A stretch of 64,000 nucleotides of DNA from Anthonomus grandis grandis (Eukaryota > Arthropoda > Insecta > Coleoptera > Curculionidae). The stretch covers positions 3,782,001 to 3,846,000 of the forward strand of contig NC_065549.1 in assembly GCF_022605725.1 (NCBI RefSeq), read 5' to 3'. Below, in pieces: positions 60,301 through 64,000 of this stretch. Numbering within the stretch: position 1 is the stretch's first letter; each line of letters starts with the position of its first letter. The translations under genes and the position numbers were made by a program. Under the pieces are notes generated by a model, which was not told the origin of the DNA, searched no databases, and saw nothing but the letters and a program-made list of their open reading frames with translations.

Positions 60301-63300
60301 GTCACCCCACTCTTACAGCTTGTGGATCAAAATGTTATTACGCTAAAAAAATTGTACTACAGAAAAGGTCTTCTATCATCCATAGTGGCCAACAATACGA
60401 ATGTCATTGATGCCCTAAAAAACCTGATAATAAAAGATGCAGTGATCAATTTAATGTCTGCTCATCTTGAATCATCTTGATTCTCAAGTTATCAAAAAAT
60501 GTTGGAAAAACATTTTAAATGTGGTGTCCTCTACACATGATGTAGACAGTGATGATGAAAATGTACCTCTTTCTCTCCTAAAACACCAATGGGACAGCAC
60601 TGCTCAGAAACCCATATCCGAATCTCATTATTATACATATATTGACACCTCAGGTAAATTTTGTCATTTTATATTTGAATATTAAGTCTTAATTTTTTTT
60701 TTTAGGGAACTTTTGAATATTCTGACATTGTAGAGTGGAATCAGTGTGAAGTATTAAACGAGGTTGAGCAGGAACCCTCAAATAAAATTTCAATAGATAG
60801 TGTTAGGTTCCACCCTATTTAATTAGGGATTACGTCGGGTTAGACTTGTAGACAGAAAAAGAAAGTCGTATAATTGGTTACGAGAAATTAATTTATTCTC
60901 CTAAACTTTAACTGGTTAATCGCGGCAATCTCTGATTTTACACTTTACTTTACATACAACTATTTATATTTTATGGATTTTTATAAAAGAGCGCGGAGCC
61001 CGGTACATGTCTAATATGCAACCACCTGGTCTAACATATCGCAAAGACTACACTCCAACGACTGTTTTTAACGGCGAAAATCGAAATTCAGACTGGTTAC
61101 AACCATTATTTTTTGCAAGCGCCCTACTTCTTTTTTATTACAGGCGGCTCGAACTTATCGCGGGAACAGATCCTTTGGCGGCGCGTCTTTTTCAGCGCTT
61201 TCCGGGTACGAAGCCATAAAGCACGAGCCCTTCTGCCGAATTAGGGGAATGTCGAGTGATACAAAATGGTATGAGGTATTTAAAACCGTGGGTATGGCGA
61301 GCTAACTATTGAAATATAAAAATCTCCTAACAGATAGGGCAATTAATGCCTTTAATATAGCGATTCTGTGGGCAGCAGAGGAAAATGAAATTGACATAAA
61401 TGACCTTGTAGTCTTAAAAAAATTAAGAGAGAAAGCTGTGAGGTTAAAAGTAAAACAACCTAAAAAACAAACAAAAATTTCAGACTTCTTTAATAAAAAC
61501 TAATTTCTTAAAGTTTGAAATTTGTTGTATCTTTTTTTCTTTACAGTAAGTAATATTTTTAAGTAAGAATATGAACTTTATGTTATGTTAATTACGTTTT
61601 GTTTCTGTTACTTTTGGTAATTATAAATGTTTAGTACACATAAAGTGTAACCTTCGTTAACGTGAATAAATCGATAATGTGAACAGCCTTTGTTTTTTTG
61701 AGTTCACGGTATTGAGTGTCTACTGTATATACGTTTAGGGTTAGGATATAATTTATTTTGTAATTTTGTTAGAATGGTGACATCCCACAAATAAATAAAT
61801 AAATTGACAAATTACCTTTGAGAGGTTATAAAATGAAATCCATTGGATTGAAAGATTGAAAAACGGTTTTTTACGCATTTGTTTAATTTGGCAATATTTA
61901 TCTATGAACATCAATTTTATAGTTTTCACTAAAATGATCAAAATGCTCACCTGTCAAAAAAAATGCCAAAATTTTCTAAAAACTTAATTGAAAGTTCCTC
62001 AGTAAAGAAATGTTAAAAAAATAAGACGAATCAGTGAGAACCATTTCCCTATATATTCAATAGCCTCGGCACCATAAAACCTCTAAGTCCAAAACCACGT
62101 ATTTCAATTGCTTAATCTCCGAAACTATTTTGATTTAAGTATATGTCATGTTATCCATCAAATTTCATAGAATTTTACGTAGAATCCAAAAATGCAAAAA
62201 TATATAGGGTGTCTTATTTAAAATAACAAAGTTAGCATCTACTTCCAGTATAACGGAAAACGCCGCCATGTTGCAAATAGTTTATAAAATAAAGGCATCA
62301 TGAAGCACCACTTTTTTTTTAATTAAATGTTATCGGAGGTCCAATATTTGGTTAAGTGAAGAATGGCCTATGGCTAAACTTTACCAACTGTTGACTGGGT
62401 GTGTGCATTATGACGTATTTTTCTTTAATAAGTATTTTTATGCATATGCTGACGTTAAGCATAATAAATGAAAAGTGTAAGGATGATTGTTTTGTAAAAA
62501 CATGTGACTATTTTTATTAGTCTTCATATTAGATTTCAACATTTTCTTCAGTTAAGCAACTCTTATTTTTGTATATGTACTCTATACTGAGGAAACATAA
62601 AAATTATTACTACAATTATCATCACTAAATTCTGAAATTACTTAATTTTTAAATATGAATTCATGAACTCACTCTTTAAACTGCCTCAGGGCCACAATAA
62701 ATTTACTTTCGTCTTGGCATCCGCACAACTGCTGCAAAATTTTAGTTCTAGTCTCGAAACGGAACCTGTTCAGGCGCTCCTCGGGGGTCTCTAGGTCCTC
62801 ACCTATTAAAATCACCACTTTAAATTAATACATTCTTAAGATTACTTTGAGCTATAACGTACATAAATTCACCAATGGGATCACATTCTTTTTATCCTCC
62901 AATTTAATGTCCAACCCAGAGCCTGTTTCAGAGCCTTTGACTGGTGTGTCAAGAGACTCAGTTTTAGTAACGGTCTTGGTGTTGTCTGCCAGATCTATGC
63001 TAATTGATTCAGAAGAAATACCGGAGGTTGTACCGGTTTTTTCTTCTGAAGGGCTTATTGTCTTCTGCATCCCTGTCGGTGGCATTTTTTTAGGGTAATT
63101 TGACACCCTTGGGGGAGCTTGGTTCCAGTTTTGGTAAGACCTGCCTGTATTTTAGATATAAATATTAAAATGTCCACACAGTTTTAGTCTAAACTTACCT
63201 TGGTAATAGGTCCCTTGAAACCTCTGATTCTGGACATGAAGACCACCAAAATGACTGGGTTGCCTGGCAAATTGCTGAGGATACCCGTGCATTGTCGGAG

Positions 63301-63409
63301 GGTATGGGGGGTACTGTGGGTGTGGAGGAGGCCCATTGTAGCCATTCCATGGGTGCATTGGGCCTGGAGTGTCATTATAGTTACCCTGATGTGGGTATAA
63401 GGGATTCAT
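26181..63409 (-). CDS. Large 15-exon gene, unrecognised AT-hook protein (1,857 aa)
   Basis: Exons, in order: 63199-63409, 62873-63144, 62673-62797, 56438-56642, 55646-55963, 52265-52435, 49110-49199, 48053-48684, 41972-42533, 38621-39044, 33957-34268, 32943-33320, 31194-31567, 27397-27733 and 26181-27343. Every junction has GT-AG sites and matching phase, and the total of 5,574 nt closes exactly on a stop. The start is ATG 63409, with an in-frame TAA just upstream. Layout: Pro/Tyr/Gln-rich residues 1-70; charged linker; predicted helical region about 162-377 with an aromatic RRYWRWWNVEKP; acidic Ser/Pro/Gln-rich middle (465-1003); Ser/Asn-rich region; basic RKPSTPSRMFKRPREPS (about 1375); C-terminal AT-hook KRGRGRPRKNPP. 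No signal peptide or membrane segment. I do not recognise the family; nuclear and DNA-associated is inference from the AT-hooks. Confidence 0.85.
27397..27733 (-). CDS. Large gene exon 14, basic
   Basis: Acceptor CTCTCTTAG|GTT. It encodes VKLKLLSKKTIEHFTRRKPS, MFKRPREPSYSYYERPLKEK, CEQTGIVYAIFSEKFVDRAP and FPFDCQDDVTTTPTGRKVRF. Phase 0 at entry, phase 1 at donor GAAG|GTAAAT. The internal ATG at 27661 could mimic a gene start, but the frame is open back to the acceptor. Confidence 0.83.
27734..28009. other. Intron sequence
   Basis: Intron between exons 13 and 14, no features seen before the tandem repeat begins. Confidence 0.5.
28010..28490. repeat. Tandem repeat (~180-bp unit), left part
   Basis: About two and a half to three diverged units with AGGAGCTYCTRGRRACAAAAT, TTATATCTCTAAAACC and CTCTAATAAAATCACTG. 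The array resumes after the element at 28491-29355. Confidence 0.8.
28491..29355 (+). mobile_element. 865-bp TIR element with a DUF7869-like C-terminal fragment
   Basis: GTGGGCGTACAAAGAAAA at 28491 is mirrored by the reverse complement of GTGGGCGTACAAGGAAAA ending at 29355, and the match continues through YCCTGTARG. ATTT occurs next to both ends (one extra base in), a possible 4-bp target duplication. Internal copies of ATTAAGTSCAAT lie at 28591, 28621, 28661, 28711 and 29131. A plus-strand fragment (28734-29000) reads IIEYKYEHSSDYKVI, LEKLYKGPLPISTKKKELL, KSGAIPLEFHGWYQSL, with a stop. It resembles the C-terminal region expected to follow the WTDIKVIMTNKGKPE segment of the 58-kb copy; that link is from memory. 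Confidence 0.7.
29356..29860. repeat. Tandem repeat (~180-bp unit), right part
   Basis: Three further units of the array seen at 28010-28490, in the same orientation. The 68-codon frame at 29239-29445 straddles element and repeat and is not a gene. Confidence 0.8.
29861..31193. other. Intron sequence, no gene
   Basis: Short frames at 30503-30721 and 30804-31074 have no family features. A roughly 55-codon minus-strand stretch near 30320-30480 is open but unsupported. Confidence 0.4.
31194..31567 (-). CDS. Large gene exon 13, basic Ser/Thr-rich
   Basis: It encodes PSKNKPSTQTSAQAQSVPKP, VRAHITAEAELFLPSNQNAV, a basic KSKPVQKKTKVNG and YKNPSQLDVKFLCNAT. Acceptor TTCTTTTAG|TA, donor GCTACG|GTGAGT. 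Confidence 0.83.
31640..32080 (+). pseudogene. LINE reverse transcriptase fragment
   Basis: CGVPQGTVLGPALFIAYYKW (about 31700), then a frame change into HIISFAEDTVIFYEG, the FADD box altered to FAED, and FKEICKWFQINKLTLNEHKT. The thumb region decays toward an ATTA-rich stretch at about 32085-32140. Antisense to the host gene, in intron 12. Confidence 0.85.
32081..32942. other. Decayed LINE tail and intron sequence
   Basis: Simple ATTA-rich sequence, then text with residual LINE-like codons (around 32430-32530) but no usable frame. Confidence 0.4.
32943..33320 (-). CDS. Large gene exon 12, poly-Ser and poly-Asn
   Basis: It encodes SSTYGTSLTVHPSPPYSREN, then runs of Ser and Asn from trinucleotide repeats (33060-33113), and VTFLEQVSKEFYANEFGSDL. 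Acceptor GATTTCAG|TT, donor AAACT|GTAAGT. Confidence 0.83.
33321..33956. other. Intron 11, no gene
   Basis: AT-rich. A 67-codon frame at 33491-33694 shows no family features. Confidence 0.5.
33957..34268 (-). CDS. Large gene exon 11
   Basis: It encodes QSHKRCTRTPSSDTTRPIVD, LWTNFVPDIAPLTEDVRSTV, and HQLTPDWVNDDRHYTSASA. Phase 1 at both ends, with GTAAGT donor. Confidence 0.83.
34430..35600. repeat. Diverged CAGGCAGTTGAG-type repeats in opposed orientation
   Basis: The left half repeats TTTCAGGCAGTTGAG-like words (34661, 34705, 34737, 34872, 34962), and the right half repeats their complement, TGCCTGGAATTAA (35091, 35153, 35238, 35500). This gives a long imperfect foldback. Related words occur at 41425-41660. 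Confidence 0.5.
35720..35975 (+). pseudogene. Mariner-like transposase C-terminal remnant
   Basis: WPPRSPELTLLDYYL followed by a stop and GRRTLCTN is the third-Asp region of Tc1/mariner transposases. GGHFEHL-like codons close it near 35960. No catalytic core upstream. Confidence 0.7.
35976..38620. other. Intron 10 sequence with repeat-like parts
   Basis: A probable element end (GCCTGTATATA) lies near 36620. There is a CT microsatellite at 36927-36947. From about 37000 to 38600 I see no genes or recognisable repeats. Confidence 0.4.
36927..36947. repeat. (CT)n microsatellite
   Basis: About ten perfect CT units. Confidence 0.95.
38621..39044 (-). CDS. Large gene exon 10, Ala/Pro-rich
   Basis: It encodes QIYLRGRHTDKSRHSSCSLE, LDKNEVRQFFDENLAKSASS, an Ala/Pro-rich stretch and SWSEAIADAMAISQGAESYE. 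Much GC-richer than its introns. Other long frames over this exon are shadows. Confidence 0.83.
39285..40700. repeat. Tandem repeat (~175-bp unit) split by a LINE
   Basis: Units share TATAGAAAAAGATGGAAAAG, CTCATTTATATATCC, ATGGGAATAAA, AATTTGACAAAT, ATTTCCAG and GAATGAAACGATGATAT. Two units lie at about 39285-39640, and one full and one partial at about 40486-40700. The gap holds LINE sequence. Confidence 0.8.
39645..40483 (+). pseudogene. LINE 3' fragment ending in (TTA)n
   Basis: Plus-strand codons read KNLGVIFDEI, HVNKKLPCMYALFKSLYQF, YYLPKTIKLMLVEALVWSQL and DYCNVVFYNYL, the C-terminal part of a LINE ORF2. Stops follow, then a TTA microsatellite tail at about 40456-40483. Inserted into the ~175-bp tandem repeat. 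Confidence 0.8.
40907..41160 (-). pseudogene. LINE reverse transcriptase fragment with FADD box
   Basis: MFADDIKLFTKIDTADDCEL, then NLSKVENWCNVNKL, the catalytic FADD and downstream helix of a LINE RT. It is 5'- and 3'-truncated. Confidence 0.85.
41161..41971. other. Intron 9 sequence
   Basis: Contains CCAGGCAGTTAAG-like words related to the 34.4-35.6 kb repeats at about 41425-41660. No gene. Confidence 0.4.
41972..42533 (-). CDS. Large gene exon 9, Ser/Thr/Glu-rich
   Basis: It encodes QESTQQTENPKTPTTSASPI and further acidic Ser/Thr/Pro sequence, with a short predicted helix LVIQLEKLSEQILRNNEKET. Acceptor TTTACAG|C, donor TTACAA|GTGAGT. Confidence 0.83.
42756..44472 (+). mobile_element. Penelope-like element remnant flanked by direct repeats
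   Basis: About 100-bp direct repeats (42756-42855 and 44373-44472) share AATT(G)ATAATTG, ATTTTCTATTATTAA and TATATTARGATCACACC. Between them, at about 43850-43935, codons NVIYKIPCTCGKLYIGE encode the GIY-YIG-type region of Penelope-like elements, after which the frame is broken. Penelope-like elements often carry LTR-like direct repeats. The reverse transcriptase is missing here. Confidence 0.65.
44512..45592 (-). mobile_element. hAT element, internally deleted, with perfect 8-bp TSD
   Basis: CTTGTAAC is present directly at both ends (44504-44511 and 45593-45600). The termini begin TAGTGTTGT and end ACAACACTA, the hAT pattern. Subterminal GAACGTTC-type words are dense at both ends. A minus-strand frame (44961-45215) contains LPPSSAATERTFSKYSFLH, the hAT C-terminal dimerisation motif. 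The rest of the transposase, including the catalytic core, is absent. Confidence 0.93.
45601..45740 (-). repeat. Arm of a long inverted repeat
   Basis: The reverse complement of this segment matches 46470-46625: CGAACTTAWAAATATACCTG, GACTGC, ATGACCAC, GCCATTTT and GATGTTGGTCACTCTGA. The spacing between the arms is about 730 bp. Confidence 0.8.
45741..46469. other. Spacer between inverted repeat arms
   Basis: AT-rich, no gene recognised. Possibly the interior of a foldback element. Confidence 0.4.
46470..46625 (+). repeat. Opposed arm of the long inverted repeat
   Basis: See 45601-45740. It runs directly into the tandem repeat family at 46610-47335, so both belong to one repeat family. Confidence 0.8.
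46610..47335 (+). repeat. Three tandem copies of a 280-320 bp repeat
   Basis: Units begin at about 46610, 46890 and 47200 with CTTGTARCTCA-like sequence, AAGTTAGACC, AGGACCTA and TATAGAGGGAGTAACCTAAA. A fourth copy of the family is at 1925-2140. Confidence 0.75.
47335..47900 (+). pseudogene. LINE endonuclease-domain fragment
   Basis: The frame reads GGTILLVSKDTKQIYEFKSV, IQIYVITIYRS and SSIILTGDFNMNYNG (the GDFN catalytic motif), then VNEPTRIT. After a frame change SDHEAI follows near 47775, the last endonuclease motif. The reverse transcriptase is absent. Confidence 0.85.
48053..48684 (-). CDS. Large gene exon 8, acidic with polyglutamine
   Basis: It encodes DTVVIDSDGDADDDDDIIF, a Gln run (QPQQQQQQQEQE), a Pro/Glu/Thr-rich segment and DLTEDDLELEEVTFDMDF. 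It ends with KKEKTSE and donor GAGAA|GTAAGT in phase 2. The antisense 241-codon frame is its shadow. Confidence 0.85.
48685..49109. other. Intron 7, no gene
   Basis: AT-rich; a short AAAT-type simple run at about 49019-49043. Confidence 0.5.
49110..49199 (-). CDS. Large gene exon 7, 30 codons
   Basis: It encodes MVNLISGELVEWKNGQEAKL and RQLRYSWAYD, in phase 0 at both ends. Acceptor TTTAAAG|ATG, donor TATGAT|GTGAGT. Because it starts with ATG it could also serve as an internal start, but the upstream frame runs into it in phase. Confidence 0.8.
49303..50180 (+). mobile_element. Tc1-like transposon, left part, 3' end lost
   Basis: The left end is TA followed by CACTGGTGGCCAAAAGTAGA (49303), with a second direct copy of the motif (GGTGGCCAGAATTGGTTTGACA at about 49472), the IR/DR arrangement of Tc1-like elements. 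The transposase starts near 49585 and shows two helix-turn-helix segments (IDIKMRILDHYRKGVKQAAI and KPDPFATSKEIKLHLEEEEG). A frame change follows, then SFAREHSHWTVSEWKKVIFS and DESKFNL (first catalytic D). It stops abruptly near GGGS at about 50180. Confidence 0.85.
50181..50832. other. Unidentified insertion truncating the Tc1 copy
   Basis: It starts with GC-rich CCACCGAAATAAAGAAGGCC and becomes AT-rich. It replaces the missing half of the Tc1 element. No reading frame recognised. Confidence 0.4.
50833..52195 (-). pseudogene. P-element-like transposase remnant
   Basis: A minus-strand frame from about 52195 reads NLSLAIQNSIDEFSAYQ, LPNDWLKSVNTQND and YKLKYSPAPIITYSLI. After a break near 51890 a 346-codon frame has YSPDKIIFCSILNTISAHSY, YLRGFGHLTLPHPDSLKNIC, LLMDEIHINPYLDYKGGNIV and FCVLSDNNAINSKAMSNFC. 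DEIHI and LSDNN are the catalytic-core Asp motifs of P/THAP9-type transposases. The N-terminal THAP finger and the C-terminal end are missing. Located in intron 6, same strand as the host gene. Confidence 0.85.
52265..52435 (-). CDS. Large gene exon 6, acidic
   Basis: It encodes ALNFNKEAEDGNYNFSFTDG, then AVTIEDEPDDLLIVPPTVM. Acceptor ATTTTAG|GCC, donor GTTATG|GTAAGT. A P-like transposase remnant begins about 70 bases into the next intron. Confidence 0.83.
52538..53870 (+). mobile_element. Mariner-like transposon, frameshifted transposase
   Basis: A TACAGGGTGATTTTTAAGTT end lies at about 52538. The transposase starts at ATG 52784 (MALRYENNELVDTLLIYGEC), continues after a stop with IQRARDTGDLREHRGGHAGR and the second helix-turn-helix DPTTSIRVVAGQVGLSQTKV. 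It then shows the three catalytic blocks: ILAIDEATFTRNG (53262), LQDGAPAHFRREV (53525) and WPPRSPDLNPCDFFLW (53628). Three or more frame changes. The right terminus was not found; a satellite begins about 115 bases later. Confidence 0.85.
53985..55013. repeat. Tandem satellite, ~330-365-bp units, about three copies
   Basis: GAGCAGAACTAAGGGAATGA recurs at 54071, 54401 and 54766 (offsets 330 and 365). Units share AAAACCGTTGGAATTTTCCC, CGATAGCTCCCATA, CCGAGATATCGGCC and GGGTATACCCCCCCGTAT. The first unit lacks about 35 bases (GACCTCGTTTTTGAGGCC). The copies are very similar, so the array is young. Confidence 0.92.
55014..55645. other. Intron 5, no gene
   Basis: No feature recognised beyond AT-rich sequence. 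Confidence 0.5.
55646..55963 (-). CDS. Large gene exon 5, RRYWRWWNVEKP segment
   Basis: It encodes VMYTRFSKSIADLKALKITC, MIRRYWRWWNVEKPKDF and an acidic tail ending KRTDLTQI. Acceptor TTTTTCAG|GTT, donor CAAATT|GTAAGT. Confidence 0.87.
56438..56642 (-). CDS. Large gene exon 4, helical
   Basis: It encodes VLESQNGEIKMKYELMNLLG, KYLPFLAKNYKVIG and ILVVYCQLVRDFINVQI, rich in amphipathic helix. Acceptor TTTTTAG|GGTG, donor AGAAG|GTATGA. Confidence 0.85.
56643..57780. other. Intron 3, no gene
   Basis: AT-rich; a 60-codon frame at 56862-57044 shows no family features. Confidence 0.5.
57781..57966 (+). pseudogene. LINE endonuclease fragment, left half (split copy)
   Basis: YQNVRGRNTKTETFFLAAIA, TICITETWLRPEISSGEIFP, KTY, the start of a LINE endonuclease. 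It is cut at 57966 by the element at 57967-59576, and its continuation is 59577-59757. Confidence 0.85.
57967..59576. mobile_element. 1.6-kb TIR transposon with a DUF7869-like protein, inserted in a LINE
   Basis: The left end CGCACCCTCAATGTAAAAG and the reverse complement of the right end, CGCACTATCAATGGAAAAG, match and continue through TAACGTATCTYAAAA (34 bp, four mismatches). The flanks are the two halves of a LINE endonuclease frame. TTAT (left) and TGAT (right) adjoin the ends, so a 4-bp target duplication with one mutation is possible. On the minus strand it carries a decayed gene (58358-59045). Confidence 0.85.
58358..59045 (-). pseudogene. DUF7869-like putative transposase, second copy
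   Basis: An upstream piece (about 59045-58925) reads YANYSSQKKVQLQSEYDKHV. After a stop or frame change the 58909-58358 frame has SCYVWSENIAKRGANEIGSC, TFYSDNCAGQNKNKYIASL, FLVTGHTQNEGNSMHSCIEK, FIPSQWIPEKVKEM and VKWTDIKVIMTNKGKPEMIW. The order matches the 10.4-12.1 kb copy, while the sequence differs greatly. SDNC and the GHT...N.G.S...IE cluster are candidate catalytic residues by analogy with RNase H-fold transposases; this is inference. Confidence 0.75.
59577..59757 (+). pseudogene. LINE endonuclease fragment, right half (split copy)
   Basis: DDVYRSDRKFESVIATRGGG, VLCGVSKNIVS and a tail. This continues the TETWL...FPKTY fragment at 57781-57966. It is cut again near 59760 by Tigger sequence. 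Confidence 0.85.
59790..61503 (+). pseudogene. Tigger/jerky-type (pogo) transposase, deleted and interrupted
   Basis: A CENP-B-type helix-turn-helix stretch (DMIKEKAKFIYSQLNERNKS, then WLQRFKKRFEIRFLKISGEK, 59840-59990). There is a deletion where the first catalytic Asp should be (about 60060-60165). Then come VKRFLKNKGLPLKALLLLDN, APSHPTEEELKSEDG, MYLPPNVTPLLQLVDQNVIT (DDE_1 core, second D and third D/N region). A frame change leads to WDSTAQKPISESHYYTYID, and a last piece AINAFNIAILWAAEENEIDI, LKKLREKAVRL ends at a stop near 61503. The last piece is separated by an insertion. Confidence 0.85.
60801..61290. mobile_element. Unclassified ~490-bp insertion inside the Tigger copy
   Basis: Tigger coding resemblance stops at about 60800 and resumes at about 61309. 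The insert starts TGTTAGGTTCCACC and has CTAACA at 61031-61036, so the first 236 bp could be a solo LTR (TG...CA). No target duplication was found, and the remaining part is GC-richer and unexplained. Confidence 0.45.
61504..62672. other. Intron 3 sequence, repeat-like, no gene
   Basis: An ATATAGGGTGTCTTATTTAA string near 62200 resembles the ends of insect DNA elements. Otherwise nothing is recognisable. Confidence 0.4.
62673..62797 (-). CDS. Large gene exon 3, helical
   Basis: Phase requires the acceptor GGTGAG|GAC rather than the AG five bases earlier, which would give a stop. It encodes LETPEERLNRFRFETRTKIL and QLCGCQDESKFIVALRQF. The donor is AAAGA|GTGAGT. Confidence 0.83.
62873..63144 (-). 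CDS. Large gene exon 2, Ser/Thr-rich linker
   Basis: It runs from acceptor AATACAG|GCAGG to donor CCATTG|GTGAAT. It encodes RSYQNWNQAPPRVSNYPKKM and acidic, Ser/Thr-rich sequence. Confidence 0.83.
63199..63409 (-). CDS. Large gene exon 1, initiator, Pro/Tyr-rich
   Basis: ATG in context ACCAAAATGA. It encodes MNPLYPHQGNYNDTPGPMHP and a run of Pro/Tyr/Gly. The donor is CCAAG|GTAAGT, phase 1. Confidence 0.85.
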
Positions 63410-64000
63410 TTTGGTTATGATGCCATTACACAATTAATAGGGTTTTTGGTGCACTATCCTCACTGAAAATAGTATTGCAAGAATTAGGTCTGTATACTTC
63501 ATTATATATGGGATAGGTTCAAAATGTAAGGTTGATAAAATCAACCTTAACCTGGCACCATTATGTTTCTTAGGAGTCTATACATGAAATAGTCAATTGA
63601 AATTAATTAAACGTTAAAGGTATCCAAGGCCTGTATATAATCACTTTTTTATAGATTTGTATGGTTAAGATATGGCCTGTGGTTTAGGTACCTTATCTTC
63701 ACTAAATTTTATCTGATAGGTCACAAATAAAAGAGTGTATGTTCTTAAAAAAGGTGTTCCAAACTTTATTGGCTTCATGGTTTTTAACATAAATAACAAG
63801 ACATAAACAGCCATAAACAAAGCATAAAGTACAGTCAATGGTTAAAATTAAAAGAAATGTTACTAAAATAAAAAATACAATATAGTTTATTACTTAGAAT
63901 CTGTGGTTGCATAATTACAAACCACAAATTTAAAAAGCTTGCTCTAGGCAATGAAAATTGTAAGAAATTCATGCTGTTCAGTTTAATCTCAATTAAAATT
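63410..64000. promoter_or_regulatory. 5' leader and promoter region of the large gene (not resolved)
   Basis: Upstream of ATG 63409 on the minus strand, an in-frame TAA closes the frame within about 30 bases, so the ATG is the natural start. No TATA box or initiator can be called. No other gene is visible before the window ends. Confidence 0.4.

Noticed and set aside
63410..63433. Upstream TTG start for the large gene (MCNGIITK...)
   Set aside because: Non-ATG and preceded directly by an in-frame stop; ATG 63409 has a good context.
1..64000. CRISPR arrays, bacterial operons, tRNA or rRNA genes
   Set aside because: Spliced genes and insect transposons show a eukaryotic genome. The tandem repeats have no short-repeat/unique-spacer pattern, and I saw no tRNA cloverleaf or rRNA sequence.

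Overview
This is a eukaryotic nuclear window, AT-rich, with spliced genes bounded by GT-AG introns and a dense load of transposable elements. The mix of element types (jockey/CR1-like LINEs, Penelope-like, piggyBac, P-like, hAT, Tc1/mariner, pogo/Tigger) and the gene sequences point to an insect. A beetle is my best guess, but that is inference and I cannot name a species.

Three host genes can be followed. (1) Cecr2, minus strand, 2179-6117, runs off the left edge; six in-phase exons encode the DDT-type N-terminal region. (2) The mitochondrial metalloprotease ATP23, plus strand, 8468-9317, two exons, complete at 265 aa. It is divergent from Cecr2, and the spacer between them carries a diverged direct duplication. 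(3) A minus-strand gene occupying most of the rest of the window: 15 exons from an ATG at 63409 to a stop at 26181 join in phase into one frame of 1,857 codons. A further set of four in-phase 3' exons (16321-21945) probably gives an alternative C-terminus. I do not recognise this protein. It is low-complexity, acidic and Ser/Thr/Pro-rich, has a helical N-terminal third and ends in AT-hooks, so a chromatin or DNA-associated role is likely.

Almost everything else is intronic or intergenic mobile DNA, mostly broken. One LINE (3537-5902) sits a few bases from a Cecr2 splice acceptor. Large introns of the third gene hold LINE, Penelope-like, hAT, Tc1, P-like, mariner and Tigger remnants and several tandem repeats.

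The most interesting observation is that three separate elements (9862-13095, 28491-29355, 57967-59576), each with its own distinct terminal inverted repeats, carry decayed pieces of what looks like one protein family (SDxCxGQ and GH-x(n)-E motifs; I associate it from memory with DUF7869). One copy interrupts a LINE open reading frame, so it demonstrably inserted. Together they suggest that this widespread 'uncharacterised protein' family is the transposase of a DNA transposon group.
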